Assembly (NCBI GenBank): GCA_937885165.1
Contig: CAKZZJ010000137.1
Span: 1 to 11,791 of the forward strand
DNA length: 11,791 nucleotides
Origin: an uncultured Caryophanales bacterium
GTDB lineage: Bacteria; Bacillota_I; Bacilli_A; Acholeplasmatales; Anaeroplasmataceae
Direction of reading: 5' to 3'
The position numbers were made by a program, and so were the translations under genes. Positions 1-5,627 of this stretch are shown here, piece after piece. Each line of letters opens with the position of its first letter. Position 1 is the stretch's first letter. The notes beneath the pieces were generated by a model, which did not search any database, was not told where the DNA came from, and saw only the letters and a program-made list of their open reading frames with translations.

Positions 1-21
1 ATCCCCAATCCCCAATCCCCA
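1..21. repeat. Three tandem copies of a C-rich heptamer
   Basis: Three perfect head-to-tail copies of ATCCCCA occupy 1-7, 8-14 and 15-21, and then the sequence turns very AT-rich. The minus strand therefore carries three GGGG runs separated by ATT. The array may continue to the left, because it starts at the window edge. Heptamer arrays of this look are best known from cyanobacterial genomes; here the role is unknown. From 22 to 106 I see only AT-rich sequence with no supported gene. It includes an all-A/T inverted repeat at 61-68 and 73-80. Confidence 0.85.
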
Positions 22-106
22 TTAAAAGTAGATAAAATTTAAGTCCATAAAAATATATAAATTTATTTTATTAAATAAATATTATATAAAATGGAAAATC
101 AAATAA

Positions 107-763
107 AATGCTCAAATAAAAACTATAGAAGCTCATGGCTTCAATAAAATTGCATCGGTAGATATAATGGATTCTGATGGCGAAATTGAAATTCCGGTTT
201 ATAATGGAAAACATCTTGAATATGATATAGTAGGCAAGAATATAAAAAACTATGATTCAATAATAAATCTAGCTCACTTCAAAGGTCATGCAATGGGTGG
301 TTTTGGTGGAGTACTTAAAAATCAGTCTATCGGCATTGCATCTAGAAATGGTAAAGGCTATATTCATACTGCAGGCAAAATAAGAGATGCCAAATATACG
401 TGGAGTAACTTGCCAGAACAGAACGCTTTCTTAGAATCAATGGCTGAAGCATCTAAGGCAGTTGCTGATTATTTTGACAGCATCGGTGGAAAGATAGTTT
501 ATATTGATGTCATGAATAATTTATCAGTTGACTGTGACTGTGATTCTAATCCTGAGGCACCATGTATGAAGGATATCGGTATTTTAGCATCACTTGATCC
601 GGTATCACTTGATCAGGCATGTATTGATTTGATTTGGTCTAGCGATGATCCAGGTAGAGACCATTTTATCGCAAGAGTTGAAAGACAAAACGGAAGACAT
701 ATTTTAGAATATGCTGAATCTATAGGACATGGCAGCAGAAAATATGAATTAGAAGAATTCTAA
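107..763 (+). pseudogene. DUF362 family protein, 5'-truncated remnant
   Basis: This is the C-terminal part of a DUF362 protein, a family often annotated as iron-sulfur or ferredoxin-like with no firm reaction. Counting from the ATG at 167, family features are HFKGHAMGGFGGVLKN at residues 37-52, SVDCDCDSNP at 120-129 with cysteines 123, 125 and 133, and the closing LEYAE...GSRKYEL. The ATG at 167 is not a natural start. It has no Shine-Dalgarno, and the same frame continues family-like upstream (KTIEAHGFNKIASVDI, from about 119) until a stop at 104-106. Full-length relatives, as I recall them, have 300-370 residues, so about the first 130-150 are missing. The sequence before 104 is AT-rich and shows no lost exon in another frame. 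The serine dehydratase gene begins 41 bases downstream. The family call is confident. Whether the fragment is still translated is unknown, and an assembly break near the window edge is also possible. Confidence 0.75.
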
Positions 764-789
764 AAATTATTATATTATGTTTATTTGAT

Positions 790-794
790 AGGAG
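790..794 (+). promoter_or_regulatory. Shine-Dalgarno that fixes the TTG start of the serine dehydratase
   Basis: AGGAG lies ten bases before the TTG at 805. No ATG lies near the expected N-terminus, and the family motif GPSSSHTIGP must sit close to it. The TTG is therefore chosen as start codon. Confidence 0.75.
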
Positions 795-804
795 TGGTGT
801 TAAA

Positions 805-2022
805 TTGCATTCAATTAAAGAACTATTTAGAATAGGAAATGGTCCTTCATCAAGCCATACAATTGGACCTAAAAATGCTTGCCTTGAATTTGTCAAAAGA
901 TATCCTGATGTTGATAATATAGATGTAACATTATATGGTTCTTTGGCACTAACAGGAGAAGGGCACTCAACTGATAAAATTATCATCAAAACTTTATCTA
1001 ATTATAAAACAAATGTTAAATTTGATAAGTTAAAAGAGGTAGAACATCCTAATACTATGGATATTGTAGGTTATAAGGATGATAAGGAATATAAAATGAG
1101 ATTTTATTCAGTTGGCGGTGGCGCTATTGAAATCGCAAATGAAGAAAATAATTTAAAAGATGTTTATCCTCTTTCTAAATTAAGATACATTATTACATAT
1201 TGTGAAAACAACAATATGAGATTATGGCAATATGTTGATATGTGTGAAGATAATGATATCAATGATTACATGGAAGAGGTCTATCAGGCGATGATGGATA
1301 GTGTAGTTAGAGGACTTGAGGCAGAAGGAGAATTACCTGGACCATTAAAAATAGAAAGAAAAGCCCAATTCTTGTATTATAGATTACATTCTAATATTGA
1401 CTTATCACAGGATTTTAGAAGAAAAACAGTTGCTTATGCATATGCGGTCGCTGAAGAAAATGCAAGTGGTCATGTTATTGTAACTGCACCAACTTGCGGA
1501 GCATCCGGAGTTTTACCTGCGGTTGTAAGAACTGCACTTGATGTAATTCCTTTTGCAAGAGAAAGAGGTCTCTTAATTACTCATAAAGATGTTATCAACG
1601 CCCTTAAGACAGCTGGTCTAATCGGCAATCTTATAAAGACTAACGCCTCAATTTCTGGCGCTGAGGCCGGATGTCAGGCTGAAATTGGTTCTGCATGCTC
1701 AATGGCGGCAGCTTTTCAGGCTGAGCTTTCTGGTGCTTCTTTAAAGAGAATTTCCAATGCTGCAGAAATTGCATTAGAACACCACCTTGGCTTAACATGT
1801 GATCCAGTAGGTGGCTTTGTTCAAATTCCTTGTATTGAAAGGAATGCTGTTGCGGCTCTAAGAGCGCTTGATGCTTTTGGACTTGCAGTATATTTGAACA
1901 ATTTCTCATCAAAAATCCCCTTTGATACAGTTGTTGAAACAATGCTTGAAACAGGTAAGGATTTACCAACAAGATATAGAGAAACAAGTACTGGTGGTTT
2001 AGCTAAAAATTACCGTTGCTAA
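805..2022 (+). CDS. L-serine dehydratase (L-serine ammonia-lyase), single-chain iron-sulfur type
   Basis: This cytoplasmic enzyme deaminates L-serine to pyruvate and ammonia using a [4Fe-4S] cluster. The 405-aa chain fuses the beta part (about residues 1-150, with GPSSSHTIGP at 13-22) to the alpha catalytic part (about 160-405). The alpha part contains APTCGASGVLP around Cys231, GNLIKTNASISGAEAGCQAE and CDPVGGFVQIPCIERNA. Cysteines 290, 332 and 343 are spaced 42 and 11 apart, and the last residue is Cys405, 62 further on. As I recall, the Legionella enzyme has the same spacing for its three cluster ligands (343, 385, 396) and its C-terminal Cys458, which folds into the active site as fourth ligand. 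The chain is about 50 residues shorter than the E. coli SdaA type, and the deficit lies before the first ligand. Translation starts at TTG behind AGGAG. The gene has its own terminator at 2033-2071. It may share transcription with the DUF362 remnant 41 bases upstream, as no clear promoter lies between them. Confidence 0.95.
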   Translation: MHSIKELFRIGNGPSSSHTIGPKNACLEFVKRYPDVDNIDVTLYGSLALTGEGHSTDKIIIKTLSNYKTNVKFDKLKEVEHPNTMDIVGYKDDKEYKMRFYSVGGGAIEIANEENNLKDVYPLSKLRYIITYCENNNMRLWQYVDMCEDNDINDYMEEVYQAMMDSVVRGLEAEGELPGPLKIERKAQFLYYRLHSNIDLSQDFRRKTVAYAYAVAEENASGHVIVTAPTCGASGVLPAVVRTALDVIPFARERGLLITHKDVINALKTAGLIGNLIKTNASISGAEAGCQAEIGSACSMAAAFQAELSGASLKRISNAAEIALEHHLGLTCDPVGGFVQIPCIERNAVAALRALDAFGLAVYLNNFSSKIPFDTVVETMLETGKDLPTRYRETSTGGLAKNYRC

Positions 2023-2032
2023 AATTTTAGAC

Positions 2033-2071
2033 AAAAAAAAGAATTGATTTTGATTTTCAATTCTTTTTTTA
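2033..2071. terminator. Bidirectional intrinsic terminator between serine dehydratase and glgC
   Basis: A run of A precedes GAATTGA (2041-2047). A nine-base loop and TCAATTC (2057-2063) follow, then a run of T to 2070. The stem with flanking A and T tracts works in both directions. It sits between two convergent genes that stop at 2022 (plus) and 2080 (minus). Confidence 0.9.
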
Positions 2072-2079
2072 TTACTTAA

Positions 2080-3318
2080 TTATCTAACAGTTTCTCCAGA
2101 TTTAATTCTTGGATCTGGTAATACGACTTCTTTTCTAGTAGAAGAAGAAATCATTCTTACATTTCTTTCAACAACTAAGCCTTCAGGTAATACAAGTTTT
2201 TTACCAATTACATTGATACCTGAGGAAAGTTTGTTAGGTACTTCACCATTAGGTACTTTTCTGCTACCGATACCGATAACTGAATCATTACCAACTTCGG
2301 TTTCTTTATCGATGATTGTGTCTTCAATTTTACAGTTCTCACCAATCTTAACATCATTAAGGATGATAGAATTTTTGATTGATGAATTCTTTCCTACTAT
2401 AACACCTGGAGAAAGTACTGAATTTTCAACATAACCATCAATTACACAGCCATCAGAAATTAAAGATGTTTTAATCGTTGCGTGAGTTCCGATTCTAACT
2501 GGTGGTAGGTCTTCAGTTTTAGTATATATTTTCCAGTTTTTATCATTTAAGTCTAATTCTGGATTTTCTTGACATAATTCAAGGTTTGCATCAATATATG
2601 ATTCATATGTTCCAACGTCTTTCCAATAATCATAATAATCATATGCATATACATTTTTAGTATTAATCATTTCAGGAATGATGTGCATACCGAAATCTAA
2701 ATCATCAATTTCAGGATGAGCTTCGATTGCTTCTACTAATGCTTGAGTTGAGAATACATAAATACCCATTGATGCTTTATTTGATTTTGGTTTTTTAGGT
2801 TTTTCAACGAATTGCTGAACTCTTAATTGGTCATTTGTTTCTAAAACACCAAATCTTGATGCTTCTTCAAGTGGTACGATTTTAGCTGCGATAGTTAAAT
2901 CAGCACCTGTTTTCTTATGTTGTTCAATCATCTTTGAATAATCCATCTTGTAAATATGGTCACCAGATAAGATTAAAACATATTTAGATGCATAACGTTT
3001 AACGAATTCAAGATTCTTTCTAATTGCATCTGCTGTACCATTGTACCAAGAATTAGAAGGTTGAAGAAGTGTTACAAATGAATCACGTCTGTCTAAGTCC
3101 CATGGTTTACCAACGCCAATATGTTCATTAAGTGATAGTGGTAAATACTGTGTTAAGATACCAATCTGGAAAATACCAGAATTTGCACAATTTGATAAGG
3201 CAAAATCGATAATTCTATATTTACCTGCGAAAGGTACTGCTGGTTTTGATCTCCTTTCTGAAAGGATATCAAGTCTTGATCCTCTTCCTCCTGCTAAAAT
3301 TAAAGCTAAAGTTTCCAT
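2080..3318 (-). CDS. glgC: Glucose-1-phosphate adenylyltransferase (ADP-glucose pyrophosphorylase)
   Basis: GlgC makes ADP-glucose from glucose 1-phosphate and ATP, the committed step of bacterial glycogen synthesis. The 412-aa protein has the nucleotidyltransferase signature GGRGSRL at residues 10-16, SKPAVPFAGKYRIIDFALSN at 24-43, YNGTADA at 92-98, the metal-binding GDHIYKMDY at 119-127, FGVLE at 156-160, the sugar-phosphate EKP at 172-174 and WKDVGT at 232-237. From about residue 280 hexapeptide repeats form a left-handed beta-helix. Length is within the usual range, with a somewhat long C-terminus. It is the second gene of an operon with glgA, nine bases downstream of it, and has a strong overlapping Shine-Dalgarno. 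Expression should follow the glgA promoter. No glgD, glgB or glgP is present in the window, so branching and breakdown genes must lie elsewhere if they exist. Confidence 0.97.
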   Translation of the reverse strand: METLALILAGGRGSRLDILSERRSKPAVPFAGKYRIIDFALSNCANSGIFQIGILTQYLPLSLNEHIGVGKPWDLDRRDSFVTLLQPSNSWYNGTADAIRKNLEFVKRYASKYVLILSGDHIYKMDYSKMIEQHKKTGADLTIAAKIVPLEEASRFGVLETNDQLRVQQFVEKPKKPKSNKASMGIYVFSTQALVEAIEAHPEIDDLDFGMHIIPEMINTKNVYAYDYYDYWKDVGTYESYIDANLELCQENPELDLNDKNWKIYTKTEDLPPVRIGTHATIKTSLISDGCVIDGYVENSVLSPGVIVGKNSSIKNSIILNDVKIGENCKIEDTIIDKETEVGNDSVIGIGSRKVPNGEVPNKLSSGINVIGKKLVLPEGLVVERNVRMISSSTRKEVVLPDPRIKSGETVR

Positions 3319-3323
3319 AATTT

Positions 3324-3329
3324 CCTCCT
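3324..3329 (-). promoter_or_regulatory. glgC Shine-Dalgarno overlapping the glgA stop codon
   Basis: On the minus strand AGGAGG lies five bases before the glgC ATG and shares bases with the TAG stop of glgA (3328-3330). This arrangement suggests translational coupling of synthase and pyrophosphorylase. Confidence 0.85.
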
Positions 3330-4740
3330 ATGCTAGCCTTTTGTATAAATTGATATATGCTAAAGCTGATTGTTTCCAGCTATAGTCCATTTCCATTGCT
3401 TGTTTAACAAGTTTGTTCCATGCTTTCTTATCATTATTAAATGTATTTATCGCAAGGAACATAACTTCTTTTAAGTCATATGAATTGAAATTTGTAAATG
3501 TAAATCCAGTTCCTCTGCCATTATATTGATTATATGGTTCAACTGAATCTCTTAGTCCGCCTGTTTCTCTTACAAGTGGCAGTGTACCATAACGCATTGC
3601 AATCATCTGACCAAGACCACATGGTTCAAATTTAGATGGCATTAAGAATACATCACATCCTGCATAAATCTTTTGAGCTACAGGATCAGAATATCCGATG
3701 TAGCATTTAAATCTATCAGGATATTTTGCCTCAACACTTCTGAAGAAATCTTCATATTTTTGATCGCCAGAACCCATAAGAATGAATTTTGCATTGCTGT
3801 AATTTATTACTTCATCCATTATAGGCATTAATAATTCGATACCTTTTTGGTCTACTAGTCTTGATACTAATCCAAATAGAGGAACATCATCATTTGCAAG
3901 CCCAAATTCTTTTAATAATGCTTCTTTGTTGGCCTTTTTACCAGTTCCAACATTCTTTACTGAATAATTTTTATAAATGAATTTATCAGTTTCAGGATCA
4001 TATTTTTCTGTATCTATTCCATTTAATATGCCTTCAAAATCAAAATATCTTAATCCCAAAACATTATTTAGACTATAACCATATTGATCTGTCAATACTT
4101 CATCTTTATATGTTGGGGAAACTGTAGTAATTAAATTTGATTCCATTATTGCGGTTTTCATAAAATTAATGCAGTTACCAAATTCTAAAGAAGAAGAATA
4201 AGGCATAAATAATATATTCATAATATCCATAGGGAAGTTACCTTGGTATTGTATATTATGAATGCTGTAAACAGTTCTTATTGGTGCATATTCAGCATGA
4301 CCATAATAATTTGCTTTTAAAATGTAAGGGATTAGGCCAGTTTGCCAGTCATTACAGTGTAGGACATCAGGATAGAAATTTAAAACCCTTAAGGCTTCTA
4401 GTACTGCGAAATTAAAAAATGCAAATCTTTCTCCATCATCACCGTAGCCATAAAGTCCATCTCTATTAAAATATCTTTCGCTATCGATAAAATAATAATC
4501 AATTCCTTCACTAATCGCATGAAATACACCTAAATATTCCATACTGTTACCCATTTTTACATATGAATAACCTTGATAGTAGGCGATGTTTTTTTCTTTT
4601 ATCCTCTTGTAATAAGGCATGATTACTCTAACATCTACCCCTTCTTTTTTGAGTGCTTTAGGTAACGCACCAACAACATCAGCTAGTCCACCGGTTTTTG
4701 CAAAAGGTGCACCTTCACTCGCACAAATTAAAACTTTCAT
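3328..4740 (-). CDS. glgA: Glycogen synthase, ADP-glucose-dependent (GT5)
   Basis: GlgA extends alpha-1,4-glucan chains from ADP-glucose in the cytoplasm. The 470-aa protein is full length for bacterial GT5. The N-terminal domain opens with KTGGLADVVGALPKAL at residues 15-30, where Lys15 belongs to the ADP-glucose-binding KxGGL motif. HCNDWQTGLIP follows at 128-138. The C-terminal GT-B domain has NGIDTEKYDP at 240-249, SRLVDQKG at 293-300 and EPCGLGQMIAMRYG from Glu372, the conserved acidic residue of retaining GT-B enzymes, then ETGGLRDSV. GGAG at 4748-4751 precedes the ATG by seven bases. It is the first gene of the glgA-glgC operon, and its product uses the ADP-glucose made by the next gene. 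The promoter and two cre-like boxes upstream point to carbon-dependent control. Confidence 0.97.
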   Translation of the reverse strand: MKVLICASEGAPFAKTGGLADVVGALPKALKKEGVDVRVIMPYYKRIKEKNIAYYQGYSYVKMGNSMEYLGVFHAISEGIDYYFIDSERYFNRDGLYGYGDDGERFAFFNFAVLEALRVLNFYPDVLHCNDWQTGLIPYILKANYYGHAEYAPIRTVYSIHNIQYQGNFPMDIMNILFMPYSSSLEFGNCINFMKTAIMESNLITTVSPTYKDEVLTDQYGYSLNNVLGLRYFDFEGILNGIDTEKYDPETDKFIYKNYSVKNVGTGKKANKEALLKEFGLANDDVPLFGLVSRLVDQKGIELLMPIMDEVINYSNAKFILMGSGDQKYEDFFRSVEAKYPDRFKCYIGYSDPVAQKIYAGCDVFLMPSKFEPCGLGQMIAMRYGTLPLVRETGGLRDSVEPYNQYNGRGTGFTFTNFNSYDLKEVMFLAINTFNNDKKAWNKLVKQAMEMDYSWKQSALAYINLYKRLA

Positions 4741-4767
4741 TTTTTCTCTCCAAGTAATTTTATGTTT

Positions 4768-4782
4768 ATGAAATTGCTTTCA
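4768..4782. promoter_or_regulatory. cre-like box (candidate CcpA site) just downstream of the glgA transcription start
   Basis: ATGAAATTGCTTTCA matches the cre consensus WTGNAANCGNWNNCW in all but one fixed position (the central C is T). Its TGAAA and TTTCA halves are symmetric. The glgA start is predicted near 4785, so the box lies at the very beginning of the transcript, a common place for CcpA repression. This is a consensus match by eye. The CcpA gene is not in the window. Confidence 0.45.
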
Positions 4783-4791
4783 TCAAGTTAA

Positions 4792-4820
4792 ATTATACTA
4801 TGAAAACGATTTTTTAACAA
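4792..4820 (-). promoter_or_regulatory. Promoter of the glgA-glgC operon
   Basis: On the minus strand a perfect -10 TATAAT (4792-4797) is preceded, after a 17-base spacer, by TTGTTA (4815-4820) as -35. The predicted transcription start is near 4785, about 45 bases before the glgA ATG. The spacer contains a second cre-like box. Confidence 0.75.
4800..4814. promoter_or_regulatory. cre-like box inside the glgA promoter spacer
   Basis: ATGAAAACGATTTTT fits the cre consensus WTGNAANCGNWNNCW with a single mismatch (T for the penultimate C). It fills the spacer between the -10 and -35 of the glgA promoter, so a bound repressor would block RNA polymerase directly. The left half is better than the right, so this site is weaker by symmetry than the one at 4768-4782. 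Confidence 0.4.
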
Positions 4821-4849
4821 TAATAAAAAGAAAAATTATTGTTAGAAAA
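4810..4849. repeat. Inverted repeat between the divergent promoters
   Basis: TAACAATAAT (4815-4824) and ATTATTGTTA (4835-4844) are perfect complements around a ten-base A-rich centre. Pairing extends outward by four more bases on each side past one mismatch. The left arm contains the glgA -35 and the right arm ends 12 bases before the -35 of the rightward promoter. It could be an operator for a dimeric regulator controlling both directions. The low base complexity means chance is not excluded. Confidence 0.5.
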
Positions 4850-4856
4850 ATTATAC

Positions 4857-4885
4857 TTGATATAAATTTATGTTTTTGCTATAAT
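4857..4885 (+). promoter_or_regulatory. Promoter of the rightward membrane protein gene
   Basis: TTGATA (4857-4862) and a perfect TATAAT (4880-4885) are separated by 17 bases. This is one of the best sigma-A-type promoters in the window. Transcription should begin near 4892, leaving a leader of about 66 bases. That leader holds a short inverted repeat (ATAATTATT at 4906-4914, complement at 4917-4925) made only of A and T. Confidence 0.85.
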
Positions 4886-4945
4886 ATTTAAGCGAATCAA
4901 ACAACATAATTATTTTAATAATTATTGATTAATATATTAAAAAAA

Positions 4946-4950
4946 GGGAG
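4946..4950 (+). promoter_or_regulatory. Shine-Dalgarno deciding the ATG at 4958
   Basis: GGGAG stands seven bases before the ATG at 4958. An in-frame upstream start at 4925 has no such site, and it would add eleven residues before the basic segment that leads into the membrane helix. The shorter form is preferred. Confidence 0.8.
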
Positions 4951-4957
4951 CTTTAAT

Positions 4958-5590
4958 ATGGCATCAAAAAGCAAAAGGAAAACAAAGTTCATATGGACTA
5001 AAGAAATGATAATTTTATTAGTATGTTTATTTGCTGCAATTGTAGCGGCAATACTGCTTAATTTACCTACATCAAAAGAAAGATCATTGACAAAATATAA
5101 TGAAGCTATTGAAACTTATAATTCAAACAATTCAACAAGTTATACAACATTAACAAAAGACAATGTTTATAAAGATATTTCTCATGATTCACTAGTAAGT
5201 AAAAAAGCATCATCTGATTATACATATGTTTTATATGGCTCATTTGAAGATGGAACATTCTTAGATGAACTATATAAAGTTAATGTCGCAGCTAAAAATT
5301 ATGATATTGATTTAGTATATTTATGTGATTCAGCTTGGTATGAAGATGAAGATGATAAAGATACTGTTGAATTTAGAGCCCTAGTTAAAGAAAAAGAAAC
5401 AGCCTTAAATTCAAGTGTAGATAAAGATCAAAAGGATTTTGATGTAAGTTTAGGTACAGCTTTAATGGTATTTAAGGATGATAAACTAATTTATAATTCT
5501 CAAACCTATTCTTCATCTGAAAGCTCTTCAGAATATAACTGGTATCTTTATGTTAATAAAGCATTGACAATAGGAAAAGAGACAAACTGA
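4958..5590 (+). CDS. Single-pass membrane protein of unknown function, possibly a thioredoxin-like fold without CxxC
   Basis: I do not recognise a named family. The 210-aa protein begins with a basic stretch (KSKRKTK, residues 4-10) and one membrane helix at about 16-36. By the positive-inside rule this puts the rest outside the cell. A Ser/Thr/Asn-rich linker follows. At about 88-125, YTYVLYGSFEDGTFLDEL followed by a second strand ending DLVYLCDS looks like the strand-helix-strand of a thioredoxin fold. At about 166-181, GTALMVFKDDKLIYNS looks like its closing hairpin. The place where CxxC would be reads GSFEDGTF, and the only cysteine outside the membrane is Cys123. If the fold is right, it is redox-inactive. 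An acidic insert lies around 128-135. It has its own strong promoter and a terminator that overlaps its stop, so it may be transcribed alone, with some read-through into argS. The fold is inference and the membrane topology is well supported. Confidence 0.85.
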   Translation: MASKSKRKTKFIWTKEMIILLVCLFAAIVAAILLNLPTSKERSLTKYNEAIETYNSNNSTSYTTLTKDNVYKDISHDSLVSKKASSDYTYVLYGSFEDGTFLDELYKVNVAAKNYDIDLVYLCDSAWYEDEDDKDTVEFRALVKEKETALNSSVDKDQKDFDVSLGTALMVFKDDKLIYNSQTYSSSESSSEYNWYLYVNKALTIGKETN

Positions 5591-5616
5591 GACATCGTTC
5601 TCAGTTTTATTCTTTT
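5584..5616 (+). terminator. Intrinsic terminator overlapping the stop codon, ahead of argS
   Basis: AAACTGAGA (5584-5592) pairs with TCTCAGTTT (5599-5607) around a six-base loop. A T-rich tract with two interruptions runs to 5616. The left arm contains the TGA stop of the membrane protein gene. The argS Shine-Dalgarno AAGGAG begins at 5617, directly after the T tract. Confidence 0.8.
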
Positions 5617-5627
5617 AAGGAGAAAAG

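Noticed and set aside
61..80. Perfect eight-base inverted repeat as terminator or operator
   Set aside because: It is made only of A and T in an AT-rich stretch, has no gene ending before it, and is expected by chance.
720..989. Minus-strand open frame of 89 codons across the DUF362/serine dehydratase junction
   Set aside because: It lies opposite two well-supported genes, has no recognisable domain, and is a shadow of their coding bias.
1640..1987. Minus-strand open frame inside the serine dehydratase gene
   Set aside because: It is fully antisense to the conserved catalytic part; its composition (Gln and Leu rich) is typical of an antisense frame.
2213..2434. Plus-strand open frame antisense to glgC
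   Set aside because: It mirrors the hexapeptide repeat region of glgC and has no independent start signal.
4906..4925. Nine-base inverted repeat in the leader of the membrane protein gene as a second operator
   Set aside because: Arms contain only A and T with a two-base centre, so chance is likely; it is noted under the promoter only.
5584..5627. T-box or other tRNA-sensing riboswitch before argS
   Set aside because: Only 37 bases separate the genes and there is a single hairpin; no specifier loop or T-box sequence can fit.
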